Source of the DNA: Actinomycetota bacterium
GTDB taxonomy: Bacteria; Actinomycetota; Acidimicrobiia; Acidimicrobiales; Ilumatobacteraceae
Assembly (NCBI GenBank): GCA_009704985.1
Contig: WLDE01000014.1
Span: 1 to 37,088, forward strand
Length of the DNA stretch: 37,088 nt
Direction of reading: 5' to 3'
Each line of letters starts with the position of its first letter. Position 1 is the first letter of the stretch. The notes beneath the pieces are model-generated. The model was not told the origin of the DNA. It searched no databases and saw nothing but the letters and a program-made list of their open reading frames with translations. Of this stretch, positions 8,201-15,702 are shown one piece after another. The position numbers were made by a program, and so were the translations under genes.

Positions 8201-8691
8201 CCCGGGCGCAGCGGCGGCTGCACGTCACCCACGCCTGGAGTCGCAGCCTGTTCGGCAGCACCCAGTACAACCCGCCCAGCCGGTTCCTCGACGAGATCCC
8301 GGCCGACCTGATCGAGGTGAAGGGCGGCGGCAGCGGACGTGGCAGCTGGGGGAGGTCGAGCTACCGCGACCGTGACCGGCGCACGTCCGAGCCGCCCGCG
8401 TACCGGCGGCGCAGCGCGTTGTCGTCGTACGACCCCGACGACGACGCCGCCGAGGCCCACCGCGAGCGAGTGGTGGAGGCGGCCCTGCGCGCCGGCCGCT
8501 CCCAGCCCACGCCGTCGGGTGCGGAGTCGCTGGGGCTGCAGGTGGGCGACGACGTGGAGCACCCCACCTTCGGCGAGGGCATCATCCTCGAGATCCGCGG
8601 CGAGGGCGATCGCGCCGAGGCCACCGTCCGCTTCCCCGGCGTCGGCACCAAGCACCTGTCGCTCGCCTGGGCGCCGCTCAAGAAGCTCTGA
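5275..8691 (+). CDS. pcrA: ATP-dependent DNA helicase PcrA/UvrD, interrupted by an intein
   Basis: The precursor is 1138 residues; removing the intein (residues 270-622) leaves a 785-residue SF1A helicase, normal for actinobacterial PcrA. It unwinds DNA 3'-5' in repair and replication restart. Visible motifs are Walker A AGAGSGKT (47-54), motif Ia AITFTNKAAGEMR, motif II DEYQD (238-242), and motif III split by the intein as GDSDQ | SIYGFRGAD. Later come QNYRST, the motif V/VI region (LMTLHSAKGLEFPNVFL, EERRLAYVGITRAQRRL), and a C-terminal Tudor-like module (VEHPTFGEGIILEI). The intein must splice out for activity, because motif III couples ATP hydrolysis to unwinding. The ClC gene follows 18 bp downstream, so the two may be co-transcribed. 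Confidence 0.97.
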   Translation: MSDLRLFDDAPPDPEEPRQRRGLVLEGLNPDQLDAVVHRGGPLLVVAGAGSGKTRVLTHRIAHLVDEGVHPMQILAITFTNKAAGEMRERVAALVGPVAMKMWVSTFHSACVRILRANADRLGYPRTFSIYDQADAQRLTGYVIRDLGLDAKRFTPRGVHGIISLWKNELVTPDDAAVRAANIFDRKHAEVYREYQLRLHRAGAMDFDDLLMQTVQLFRQHPDVLESYRQRFRHILIDEYQDTNVAQNELAVLLAKESGEITAVGDSDQCLPWGTLVSSASGPVAIQEIETGTEVHGTGGRAEAVHRPVRHRQDGIHHGPLVRLTTSSGATLAATPWHILPVRMAAEPGSWFVYLMYRADRGYRVGVTTTSRAGQRGRQELGYFVRSNREGADALWILRVVDTRAEAAYWESWFAARYGLPTACFHAIGRSGMAMDDAWLTSLYADLDTTTAAKWLMEDELLHPEFPHHRPQNGARRQTLNLTMFSDQRMDVAYHRIQWSSNRQEIAERLERAGHAIRDGKGPNRRFETSRKSYQDAVALARSVAEAGGLMLRRRISIDGEIVDLMPISHARVGMAVFVEHDGRFVAEEITAVGLEDHSGPVYDLEVEHTHTYVANGILVHNSIYGFRGADVRNINELEDQFPDLTTIVLDQNYRSTQVILDAANAVIANNQSKTKKRLWSELGTGDRIVRYQADDEHDEAQWVARTIHTLHESDAQQWREIAVFYRTNAQARVLEEALIRIGIPYKVVGGTRFYDRREIKDAMAYLRAVVNPADEVSVKRVLNVPKRGVGDTSVAKIDALAAAAGISFTDAMRRASDAGVSGPALRGVEAFVKLLDDLGQMVVEPSEDDPDGVPPAGPADVLQNALELSGYLAELEAEASVEANGRLENLGELVGSAREYTRVDEFLEQVALVADTDELDSDNRVVLMTLHSAKGLEFPNVFLLGMEEGVFPHTRALTEPSELEEERRLAYVGITRAQRRLHVTHAWSRSLFGSTQYNPPSRFLDEIPADLIEVKGGGSGRGSWGRSSYRDRDRRTSEPPAYRRRSALSSYDPDDDAAEAHRERVVEAALRAGRSQPTPSGAESLGLQVGDDVEHPTFGEGIILEIRGEGDRAEATVRFPGVGTKHLSLAWAPLKKL
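6082..7140 (+). mobile_element. Intein in PcrA motif III with a GIY-YIG-like insert
   Basis: The 353-residue element starts at Cys270 (CLPWGTLV, block A) and ends with Val-His-Asn at 620-622, followed by Ser as the +1 residue. Block B is ATLAATPWHILPV, with Thr335 and His338. Blocks F and G are VYDLEVEHTHTYVANGILVHN minus its last residue plus Asn622. All splicing residues (Cys1, block-B Thr/His, penultimate His, terminal Asn, +1 Ser) are present, so splicing should work. Between the halves (about 350-425) lies WFVYLMYRADRGYRVGVT followed by an Arg-rich helix and AYWESWFAARYGLP. This resembles the GIY...YIG strands and catalytic Glu (E411) of GIY-YIG nucleases rather than LAGLIDADG or HNH. 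That nuclease assignment is tentative. Confidence 0.93.
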
Positions 8692-8709
8692 CCGGACCGC
8701 CGCGCCGCG

Positions 8710-9930
8710 ATGCACCGGACCCGTCTCGTCCGCGCCCTGCGGCTCGCGTGCCTCGGTGCGGTGTCGGGCGCGCTCGCCGGTGTCGCCTCGTTCGTGTTCC
8801 TCGAACTGCTCCGCCTCGTCACCGACACGCGGTATCGCGACGAGTGGCTCGTGTGGCTGCTGCCGGTCGCCGGACTCGCGATCGGCTGGACCTTCCACCG
8901 CGTCGGTGGTCGGGCCGTCGGCGGCACCGCGCTCGCGGTGTCCGAGGCGCACGCCTACACCGAGGGCGCTCCCGCTCGGATGGCGCCGCTGGTCCTCGGC
9001 GGCACGCTCGTCGGGCACCTGTTCGGGGCGTCGGTGGGCCGCGAGGGCACCGCGGTGCAGATGTCGTCGTCGATCACCGACGCGGGGGCCCGCGCGATCG
9101 GACTCGACCACGACCATCGCGCGACGCTCGCACGCGCGGCCCTTGCCGGCGGCTTCGGTTCGGTCTTCGGTGTGCCGTTCGCCGGCGTGGTGTTCGCGAT
9201 GGAGGTGGCCCGACGCCGGACGGCACGCTCGCTCGTCGCGTGCATCCCGGCCGCGTTCGTCGGCCACGCGGTCGTGGTGGGCCTCGGGCACCACCACGCC
9301 ACGTTCCCCCGGATCGTCGTGCCGTTCTCCCCTCCCGACGTCGTGCTGCTCGTCGCGCTCGGCGCAGCGGCAGGGCTCACCGCCCGCTGCTTCGCGCGGG
9401 CGGTGCCGGCCGCTCGACGGCTCGCCGGGCGGATCCGCTGGGCACCGGCCCGCCCCTTCGTGGGCGGCCTCGCCACGCTCGCGCTCACCCTGCTCGTCGG
9501 CGCCGACTACCTGGGGCTGTCGCTCCACCTCGTCGACTCGGCGTTCGACGGGGTGTCGCGCGACTGGTACGACGCACCGCTCAAGCTGCTGTTCACCGTC
9601 ATCGCCCTGGGCAGTGGTTTCGTCGGCGGCGAGGTCACCCCGCTGTTCGTGGTCGGCGCCACGCTCGGCTCGTTCCTGGCCGACCCGCTCGGGCTCGCCC
9701 CGGTGCCCGCCGCGGCGCTGGGGCTCGTGGCCGTGTTCGGCGCTGCCGCTCACGTGCCGCTGGCCTGCGCGGTGATGGCGGCCGAGCTCTTCGGGCTCCA
9801 CGCGCTCGTCCCGGCCCTCCTGGTGTGCCTCGTGGCGCGGCTGGTCGCTCGCGGCGAGCGCATCTACGCGCACCCGCTCGTGCCCACCCGGGCGACGACC
9901 GATCGAACCGTCCACCACGACGGAGGGTGA
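8710..9930 (+). CDS. ClC-family chloride channel/transporter
   Basis: The 406-residue polytopic membrane protein has ClC signatures. SVGREGTAVQMSSS (around 108-121) corresponds to the GREGP filter motif with gating glutamate E112, although the usual Pro is Thr here. GGFGSVFGVPFAGVVFAMEV matches the re-entrant segment after it, and GSGFVGGEVTPLFVVGATLGS (from residue 301) is the third signature. The first motif, usually GSGIP, is replaced by GGTALAVSEA, so ion selectivity may differ from canonical Cl-/H+ antiporters. No cytoplasmic CBS domains are present. The ATG at 8710 starts 18 bp after pcrA, suggesting read-through from that transcript. Confidence 0.9.
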   Translation: MHRTRLVRALRLACLGAVSGALAGVASFVFLELLRLVTDTRYRDEWLVWLLPVAGLAIGWTFHRVGGRAVGGTALAVSEAHAYTEGAPARMAPLVLGGTLVGHLFGASVGREGTAVQMSSSITDAGARAIGLDHDHRATLARAALAGGFGSVFGVPFAGVVFAMEVARRRTARSLVACIPAAFVGHAVVVGLGHHHATFPRIVVPFSPPDVVLLVALGAAAGLTARCFARAVPAARRLAGRIRWAPARPFVGGLATLALTLLVGADYLGLSLHLVDSAFDGVSRDWYDAPLKLLFTVIALGSGFVGGEVTPLFVVGATLGSFLADPLGLAPVPAAALGLVAVFGAAAHVPLACAVMAAELFGLHALVPALLVCLVARLVARGERIYAHPLVPTRATTDRTVHHDGG

Positions 9931-10072
9931 TCCCCTCCCGGACGACGCGGACGGGTCGACCCCCGTCGACCGCATCCGCCGGGTCAGCTGCGTCGGCCGC
10001 CTCGGCCCGGGCAGCGACCCACCTGCCAGACTGTCCCCGGGCGTTCGCCCGAGATCCGGGGAGGTCGGGGCC

Positions 10073-11833
10073 GTGCTGGACAGTGTGATCCGAGGTGGGA
10101 CCATCGTGGACGGCACCGGCGCGCCGGGCGTCCGCGGCGACGTCGGCGTGCGGGACGGCCGGCTCGTCCAGGTGGGCGGCACCGTCACCGAGGCGGCGCG
10201 CGAGGAGATCGACGCCGACGGTGCGATCGTCACGCCGGGCTGGATCGACGTGCACACCCACTACGACGGACAGGTGTCGTGGGACGACGCGATGGATCCG
10301 TCGGCCGGCAACGGCGCCACGACCGTGGTGATGGGCAACTGCGGCGTCGGCTTCGCCCCGGTGCGACCCGGCCAGGAGCAGACGCTCATCGAGCTGATGG
10401 AGGGGGTGGAGGACATCCCCGGCACCGCGCTGTACGAGGGCATCGAGTGGGGCCGCTGGGAGAGCTTCGCCGAGTACCTCGACTACATCGCCTCGCGTCG
10501 GTACGCGCTCGACATCGGCGCGCAGATCCCGCACGGCTCGGTGCGGTACTACGTCATGGGCGAGCGCGGCGTCGCGAACGAGGACGCCACCGCCGACGAC
10601 ATCGCGATCCAGGCGCGGCTCGTCGGCGAGGCCATCGCCGCCGGCGCCCTCGGCTTCTCCACCTCGCGCACGATCGGCCACCGGTCGCTGTGGGGCAGTC
10701 CGGTCCCCGGCACGTTCGCCGCCGACGAGGAGCTGCTGGCGATCGCCCGCGCGATGGGCGCGGTCGGTCGGGGTGTGTTCGAGATGATCCCGGCCGGCAC
10801 CGTCGGCAAGCTCGAGGCGCTCGGCGGCGAGCGCACCACGCCGGAGGCCGAGCACGCGCTGATGGACGCCGTGGCCCGTGCGAGCGGCCGACCGGTCACG
10901 TTCACGCTCGTCCAGTCGCCGGACTACGCGCCCGACACCTGGCGCCGCCTCCTCGAGGCCACCGCGCAGGCCAACGCGACCGGGTCGCACCTGTACCCGC
11001 AGGTCTCGTCACGCCCCATCGGGTTCGTGACGAGCCTGTCGTCGTACCACGCCTTCCAGCGTCGCCCCACCTACCTGGCGATGGCCCACCTGCCACTCGA
11101 CGAGCGCGTGCGGGAGATGTCGAAGCCCGAGGTGAAGGCGGCGATCCTGGCCGAGCCCGACGTGCGCGTGGACCAGCCCGGCTCGATGGCCAACCTCTAC
11201 CAACTGCTGCAGCGGGCCGCGGCCGTGGTGTACCCGCTCGGCACCCCGGTGGACTACGAGCCCGAGGTCCACGAGTGCCTCGGCGCACGGGCGGCGGCGC
11301 GGAACGAGGACGTCCTGTCGGTGATGTACGACTTCCTGCTGGAGGACGGCGGGCGCAGCGTCGGCTCGCTGATGGGTGGCGGTGACGTGCACGCCGCGCA
11401 GGAGGTGCTGCGCGAGATGCTGCTGCACCCGGACACGGTGACGGGGCTGAGCGACGCCGGCGCCCACGTGACCCTGATCTGCGACGCGTCGATGCCGACG
11501 ACCCAGCTCACGTTCTGGGCGCGCGACCGCCGTCGCGGCGAGCGGCTGCCGCTCGAGCTGCTGGTGCACAAGCAGACCGCCCGCAACGCCGCGCTGTACG
11601 GCTTGGCCGACCGCGGCACGCTGGCCGTCGGCCTGCGAGCCGACCTCAACGTGATCGACCTCGATCGCCTCACGGTCGCGCCGCCGGTCGCACACCACGA
11701 CCTGCCCGCCGGCGGCACGCGCCTCATCCAGCCGGTCTCCGGCTACGTGGCCACGCTCGTCAACGGCGTGCGCACCCGCGACCACGACCGCGACACGGGC
11801 GCCCGTCCCGGCACGCTCGTCCGCAGCCGCTGA
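10073..11833 (+). CDS. Amidohydrolase of the N-acyl-D-amino-acid deacylase family
   Basis: The 586-residue protein belongs to the metal-dependent amidohydrolase superfamily. It starts with a beta-sandwich strand set ([25 protein letters not shown]) and then the metal motif [12 protein letters not shown]. The D-aminoacylase marker [20 protein letters not shown] and the late metal ligand [12 protein letters not shown] are present. C-terminal strands ([19 protein letters not shown]) close the sandwich. It likely hydrolyses N-acyl groups from D-amino acids or related amides in the cytoplasm; the natural substrate is not evident. The start is a GTG at 10073 preceded by a purine-rich GGGGAGG stretch. 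It is convergent with the P450 gene. Confidence 0.9.
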   Translation: MLDSVIRGGTIVDGTGAPGVRGDVGVRDGRLVQVGGTVTEAAREEIDADGAIVTPGWIDVHTHYDGQVSWDDAMDPSAGNGATTVVMGNCGVGFAPVRPGQEQTLIELMEGVEDIPGTALYEGIEWGRWESFAEYLDYIASRRYALDIGAQIPHGSVRYYVMGERGVANEDATADDIAIQARLVGEAIAAGALGFSTSRTIGHRSLWGSPVPGTFAADEELLAIARAMGAVGRGVFEMIPAGTVGKLEALGGERTTPEAEHALMDAVARASGRPVTFTLVQSPDYAPDTWRRLLEATAQANATGSHLYPQVSSRPIGFVTSLSSYHAFQRRPTYLAMAHLPLDERVREMSKPEVKAAILAEPDVRVDQPGSMANLYQLLQRAAAVVYPLGTPVDYEPEVHECLGARAAARNEDVLSVMYDFLLEDGGRSVGSLMGGGDVHAAQEVLREMLLHPDTVTGLSDAGAHVTLICDASMPTTQLTFWARDRRRGERLPLELLVHKQTARNAALYGLADRGTLAVGLRADLNVIDLDRLTVAPPVAHHDLPAGGTRLIQPVSGYVATLVNGVRTRDHDRDTGARPGTLVRSR

Positions 11834-11884
11834 CGCGACCGGTCCGATCACTCACCCGGGACGACGCGCATCAGGCGCTGCGTG

Positions 11885-13120
11885 TCAGGCGCGGCGCAGC
11901 ACCCGCACCGGGAGTTCGCGCGGACCGCGGATCTGGCCGACGCTCCAGCGCACCGCCGCCGGGTCGGCGAGGGTGAACTCCGGGAAGCGCTCGACGAAGG
12001 TCTGCACCGCCACGCGCACCTCCAGCCGGGCGAGGTTCGAGCCGAGGCAGCGGTGGATGCCGAGACCGAATGCGGCGTGGCGGTTGACCTCACGGTCGAT
12101 GAGCACCTCGTCGGCGCGCTCGAACTCGGCCGGGTCGAGGTTGGCGGCCGGGAACGGCAGCAGCACCCACTCGTCCTGCTTCATCGGGCAGCCGTTGAAG
12201 TCGTGGTCCTTCGCGACCATGCGCGCCATCGTGACCGGCGCGTAGGCCCGGAGGAACTCCTCGATCGCGGTGGGCCACAGCGCGGGTTCGTCCTGCAGCC
12301 GCTGCAGGTCGGACGGCGCGCCCGCGAGGTGCCAGAGGCTCGACCCGATCGCGCTCCAGGTGGTGTCGATGCCGGCGAGCAGGAGCAGCACGATGCTGCC
12401 GCGCACGTGGTCGGGCGACAGCGGTTGGTCGAAGATCGTGGCGTTCAGGAGGAAGTTCGTGAGGTCGTCGCGCGGGTGGTCGACGTGGTCCTGGATCTGG
12501 CGGTCGAGGTAGGCGTCGAGCCGCTCGAACGCCGCCATCCGCACGGCAGGGGCGTGGTTCACGCCCTCGAGCACGTCGTGGACGAAGCCGCGGAACAGGT
12601 CGGCGTCCTCGAGCGGGAAGCCGAGCATGCGGGCGATCACGTTGACCGGGATGTGCTGCGCGTACTGCACGGCGGCGTCGACGACGTCCGCATCGGCCAT
12701 CTCGTCGATGAGCTGATGGCACAGCGCCCGGACGTCGTCCTCCCACGGATCGATCTGCTTGGGCGCGAACGGCGGCAGCATGAGGCGGCGTGCGTGGTGG
12801 TGGAACGGCGGGTCGCTGGTGATCGGCGGTGCACCACCGATGGGGGCCTCGGTGAGCTGTTCGGCGGTGCTCACCACCACCGACCGGGACGTGAAGTGCT
12901 CGGTGTCGTACGCGATCCGCGTGACGTCGGCGTGGGTGACGGGCAGCCAGGCGCCGTGGTAGCGGTCGGTGTGCGCGATCGGACACCGCTCGCGGAGATC
13001 GGCCCAGATCTCGTGGGCGTGGCGGTTGTACTCCGGGTCGGCGTGGTCGAAGTCGGTGGCCCAGTCGGTGACGGGGCCGTACAGGCTCGCCTCGGGGTCG
13101 TGGGGCAGGATCTCGGTCAC
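11885..13120 (-). CDS. Cytochrome P450
   Basis: The 411-residue soluble monooxygenase shows the P450 core: I-helix oxygen-binding motif AGIDTT (249-254), K-helix ExxR (E288-R291), and the haem-binding loop FGLGIHRCLGSNLARLE with axial Cys358. The GTG start at 13120 overlaps the ferredoxin stop (GTGA), so P450 and redox partner are translationally coupled. The frame extends further upstream, but only by reading the ferredoxin gene out of frame. Substrate is unknown; steroids, fatty acids and terpenes are all common for actinobacterial P450s of this type. A ferredoxin reductase is not encoded nearby. Confidence 0.95.
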   Translation of the reverse strand: MTEILPHDPEASLYGPVTDWATDFDHADPEYNRHAHEIWADLRERCPIAHTDRYHGAWLPVTHADVTRIAYDTEHFTSRSVVVSTAEQLTEAPIGGAPPITSDPPFHHHARRLMLPPFAPKQIDPWEDDVRALCHQLIDEMADADVVDAAVQYAQHIPVNVIARMLGFPLEDADLFRGFVHDVLEGVNHAPAVRMAAFERLDAYLDRQIQDHVDHPRDDLTNFLLNATIFDQPLSPDHVRGSIVLLLLAGIDTTWSAIGSSLWHLAGAPSDLQRLQDEPALWPTAIEEFLRAYAPVTMARMVAKDHDFNGCPMKQDEWVLLPFPAANLDPAEFERADEVLIDREVNRHAAFGLGIHRCLGSNLARLEVRVAVQTFVERFPEFTLADPAAVRWSVGQIRGPRELPVRVLRRA

Positions 13121-13386
13121 GACGCCACCTCGGACGCCACCTCGGATGCCACCTCGGATGCCACCTCGGATGCCACCTCGGATGCCACCTCGGATGCCAC
13201 CTCGGAGATCGCGTACTCCGGGCAGTTGGCGATGGCGAGGCGGGCCGTGTCCTCGAGGCCGGCGGGCACGATGCCGTCGTTCAGCACGAGCGCTGCGCCA
13301 TAGTCGTCGACGTCGAACAGTTGGGGTGCGAGGGCGTAGCAGCGGTTGTGCCCCTGGCACTTCTCGCTGTCGATCTGGATGCGCAT
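13117..13386 (-). CDS. [3Fe-4S] ferredoxin with a repeated C-terminal tail
   Basis: The 89-residue protein has a complete one-cluster ferredoxin of about 60 residues: C10 and C16 in KCQGHNRCYALAP and C55 in NCPEYAI. The Cys-x2-His-x2-Cys spacing (His at 13) is typical of [3Fe-4S] partners of actinobacterial P450s. It should pass electrons to the P450 encoded directly after it. The unusual part is the tail, seven copies of Ser-Glu-Val-Ala encoded by a 12-bp tandem repeat. Relatives normally end a few residues after PEYAI. The tail is acidic and may be disordered or helical. The ATG at 13386 has a -10 box 8 nt upstream. Confidence 0.95.
   Translation of the reverse strand: MRIQIDSEKCQGHNRCYALAPQLFDVDDYGAALVLNDGIVPAGLEDTARLAIANCPEYAISEVASEVASEVASEVASEVASEVASEVAS
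13121..13204. repeat. 12-bp tandem repeat, 7 copies, coding for the ferredoxin tail
   Basis: Seven perfect or near-perfect copies of GATGCCACCTCG occupy 13121-13204; the first two have GAC for GAT. Read on the minus strand each unit encodes Ser-Glu-Val-Ala in frame. The array ends one base before the overlapping P450 start/ferredoxin stop. Confidence 0.97.
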
Positions 13387-13394
13387 GGTTCACG

Positions 13395-13423
13395 ACTGTA
13401 GACGAAAGTTGAGACATGGTGAA
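13395..13423 (-). promoter_or_regulatory. Promoter of the ferredoxin-P450 operon
   Basis: On the minus strand TTCACC (13418-13423) and TACAGT (13395-13400) are separated by 17 bp. The -10 box ends 8 nt before the ferredoxin ATG, predicting a leaderless mRNA. The element overlaps the annotated 5' end of yaaA and the inverted repeat at 13410-13436, so the divergent genes may share control. Confidence 0.5.
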
Positions 13424-13436
13424 GAAAAACGTCTCA
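13410..13436. promoter_or_regulatory. Inverted repeat TGAGAC-N15-GTCTCA, possible operator
   Basis: A perfect 6-bp inverted repeat with a 15-nt spacer lies in the divergent region between the ferredoxin-P450 operon and yaaA and overlaps the predicted -35 of the former. It could bind a dimeric regulator, or it could be chance. No regulator gene is adjacent. Confidence 0.35.
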
Positions 13437-14144
13437 GTGTCTCTCCTGCTCCCGCCGAGCGAGGGGAAGGCCGAGGGTGGACGGGGTCGCTGGGACCCGG
13501 GAGCCGGGCGTCAGGCGACGTTCCGGGCACTGGGTGACCGGCGCGCGCAGGTGGCCCGCGCCCTCGCCGCGGTCGGTGGCGGCGACGAGAAGCTGCTCGG
13601 CGTGGGCGGCGCCCACCTCGCGCGTGCGCAGTCCGCGAACACCTCGTTGCTCGGCGCACCGACGCTGCCGGCGGCCCGCCGGTACACCGGCGTCGTGTGG
13701 GACCACCTCGACCTCGCCTCGCTCGACGCCGCGGCACGCACCCGGGCGACGTCGTCGATCGCCGTGGTGTCGGGGCTCCTCGGCGTCGTCGGCGTCGACG
13801 ACCAGGTGCCCGACTACCGCCTGAAGATGGGGGCGTCGCTCGCGCCGATGGGGAAGCTGTCGACGTGGTGGCGACCGGCCGTGTCGGAGGCGATCAACAC
13901 GTGGGCGAGGCGCCGGGTGGTGATCGACCTGCTGCCCCAGGAGCACCGCGCCGCCTGGGTGCCCGAGGGCGTGCAGGGGGTGAGCGTGTCGTTCGTGGAG
14001 CGCAGCGGCAAGGTGGCCGGCCACGACGCCAAGGCGGCCAAGGGACGGCTGGCCCGCCACGTGCTCACCTTCGACGGCCACCCGCTCGACGCGCTCGCGG
14101 CATGGTCCGATGAACGATTCGACCTGGCGGTCGTCCCACTCTGA
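13416..14144 (+). CDS. yaaA: YaaA-family (DUF328/UPF0246) peroxide-stress protein
   Basis: The product is up to 242 residues and contains the family's N-terminal signature LLLPPSEGK, a central TSLLGAPTLPAARRYTGVVWDHLDL, and the C-terminal AKAAKGRLARHVL motif with the conserved Lys/Arg-rich helix. E. coli YaaA is DNA-binding and lowers intracellular free iron under peroxide stress. The family usually begins two or three residues before LLPPSEGK, so the GTG at 13437 is an attractive alternative to the ATG at 13416. Using it would free the operator-like repeat from the coding region. It is divergent from the P450 operon and convergent with the methyltransferase. Confidence 0.9.
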   Translation: MVKKNVSVSLLLPPSEGKAEGGRGRWDPGAGRQATFRALGDRRAQVARALAAVGGGDEKLLGVGGAHLARAQSANTSLLGAPTLPAARRYTGVVWDHLDLASLDAAARTRATSSIAVVSGLLGVVGVDDQVPDYRLKMGASLAPMGKLSTWWRPAVSEAINTWARRRVVIDLLPQEHRAAWVPEGVQGVSVSFVERSGKVAGHDAKAAKGRLARHVLTFDGHPLDALAAWSDERFDLAVVPL

Positions 14145-14209
14145 CGTGACGCACCAGGCCGTCGCCGAACACCTCGGGGAGCAGACGGCGGACGAGGTCG
14201 CGCGACCGG

Positions 14210-14224
14210 GGCCGCTGGGCGGCC
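14210..14224. terminator. Small hairpin between convergent yaaA and methyltransferase genes
   Basis: GGCCGC-TGG-GCGGCC is a perfect 6-bp stem with a 3-nt loop, 65 bp after the yaaA stop and 3 bp after the methyltransferase stop. It could serve both directions, but it is short, has no U-tract, and would be expected fairly often in DNA of this composition. Confidence 0.35.
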
Positions 14225-14227
14225 GGG

Positions 14228-15616
14228 TCAGCGCGTGGCGAAGAGGTGGCGCAACTCGTCGACGCAGTCGGCCGACGAGAGGTCGACCACGCCGGCCACG
14301 GGCCGGCCGGGACCGGTGACGGCCTCCAGCGCGCGACCACCGGACGCAGCGCTCGGGAGCCCCCAGGCCACGACGGCGTACCGGTCGTCGGGCCGCACCT
14401 CGGCGACCACCGCACCCTTGGCGATCGAGCGCCAGAGCACCTCGAGCCGCAGCAGACCGGGTCGCGACCCGGTCCGCCCACCGGCGACCTCGATCCACCA
14501 CACCCGGCCGTCGGGCGCCACGCACCGGAACGTGGGTTGCACCCCGGTGGTGACGACGGCGTCGTCGTCGATCGAGGTCGCACCCGCGTCGGCGAGGCGA
14601 TCCGCGGCCAGGTCCTTCGCCGCCCAGCCGCCGCGCACCGGATCCGTGTCGCGCCCCTCGCCCGGCGACAGCCGCACGGCCACCGCGCCGTCCTCGCGCA
14701 GAACGGCCCGCTCACGCTCGATGCGCTGCTCGGCGGCGGTGACGTACGCGGCATCGGTGTCGTAGCCCATGAAGTGACGGCCGGTGCGCACCGCGGCGAC
14801 GGCCGTGCTGCCCGACCCCATGAACGGGTCGAGCACCAGATCGTCGACGTAGGTGTGGAGGTGGATCAGCCGCTCCGGCAGGGCCACCGGGAACGGTGCG
14901 GGATGCCCGACGCGCGACGCGCTCTCGGCGGGGAGCTCCCACACGTCGAGCGTCGCCTCCATGAACTCGTCGCGCGTGAGGCTGCTGACCGACGGCAGCG
15001 AACGAGCGGCGCGGCGCTTGGCCGGGATCGCCCGGTCGAACCGGCCCTTGCTCGCCACCACGACCCGCTCGGTGAGGTCGCGCAGCACCGGGTTGCCGGG
15101 CCGCTGGAACGACCCCCACGCGCACGACCCGGACGCACCGCGCTGTTTCACCCACACGATCTCGCCGCGGAGCAACAGGCGGAGGTCGTCCTGCAGGATC
15201 GCGGTGACGTCGGCGGCGAGCGACCGGTACGGGCGCCGGCCCAGGTTCGCGACGTTCACCGCGATGCGGCCGCCGGGTTCCAGCACGCGAGCGCACTCGG
15301 CGAACACGTCGCGCAGCATCTGCAGGTACTCGAGGTACGTGCCCGGGATGCCCCCCTCGCCGAGCGCCTCCTCGTAGGCCTTGCCGGCGAAGTACGGCGG
15401 TGACGTCACCACCAGCGCGACCGAGTTGTCGGCCACCTCGCGCATGTCGCGGGCGTCGCCCACCACGATGCGGTCGAGCTCCTTGGGGGCCTCGACGGTC
15501 TCGTCGTCGCTCACGTCCGGGGAGGTGAACCGGGCGTAGAACGCCGAGGCGTCGTGGTTCTCCCGACGGGACACGCCGAAGTTCGACGTGCTCGTCCCGC
15601 GCGTCCGTTCGGCCAT
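14228..15616 (-). CDS. Beta-class DNA methyltransferase with a nuclease-like C-terminal domain
   Basis: The 462-residue protein has motif IV TSPPYF (71-76) before the AdoMet-binding motif I DPFMGSGST (263-271), the order of beta-class N4-cytosine or N6-adenine methyltransferases. Between them lies a target-recognition-like stretch (150-240). Motif I is followed by GRHFMGYDTD. Unlike CcrM-type enzymes it has an extra domain, about 328-462: a helix (AAKDLAADRLADAGA), then PTFRCVAPDGRVWWIEVAGG and RPGLLRLEVLWRSIAKGAVV. This resembles the alpha-beta core of PD-(D/E)XK nucleases, with D369 and E376, but the usual lysine is not obvious. No restriction or specificity gene is adjacent. A TACGAT -10 box lies 7 nt before the ATG. 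Confidence 0.92.
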   Translation of the reverse strand: MAERTRGTSTSNFGVSRRENHDASAFYARFTSPDVSDDETVEAPKELDRIVVGDARDMREVADNSVALVVTSPPYFAGKAYEEALGEGGIPGTYLEYLQMLRDVFAECARVLEPGGRIAVNVANLGRRPYRSLAADVTAILQDDLRLLLRGEIVWVKQRGASGSCAWGSFQRPGNPVLRDLTERVVVASKGRFDRAIPAKRRAARSLPSVSSLTRDEFMEATLDVWELPAESASRVGHPAPFPVALPERLIHLHTYVDDLVLDPFMGSGSTAVAAVRTGRHFMGYDTDAAYVTAAEQRIERERAVLREDGAVAVRLSPGEGRDTDPVRGGWAAKDLAADRLADAGATSIDDDAVVTTGVQPTFRCVAPDGRVWWIEVAGGRTGSRPGLLRLEVLWRSIAKGAVVAEVRPDDRYAVVAWGLPSAASGGRALEAVTGPGRPVAGVVDLSSADCVDELRHLFATR

Positions 15617-15623
15617 CCGCAGG

Positions 15624-15629
15624 ATCGTA
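15624..15629 (-). promoter_or_regulatory. -10 box (TACGAT) of the methyltransferase gene
   Basis: On the minus strand TACGAT lies 7 nt before the ATG at 15616, in the short divergent gap to the carotenoid oxygenase gene. It predicts leaderless expression. Confidence 0.5.
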
Positions 15630-15702
15630 CGGGATGCGGCGCGCGCAGAGGAGCACCCTCCGCGCGAACGAGGACGGTTCGCAGACGTGCGAGACTGTCG
15701 CC

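Noticed and set aside
4720..10257. A 1845-codon open frame on the minus strand running across pcrA, the intein and the ClC gene
   Set aside because: It is antisense to well-supported genes, has Arg/Gly/His-rich non-protein-like composition, and only its last 144 codons (flavodoxin) look real. Long antisense frames are expected at this GC content.
13121..13417. N-terminal extension of the P450 through the ferredoxin gene
   Set aside because: It reads the ferredoxin out of frame into Arg/Gly repeats. The family start at the GTG of 13120 is conserved in character and gives a normal length.
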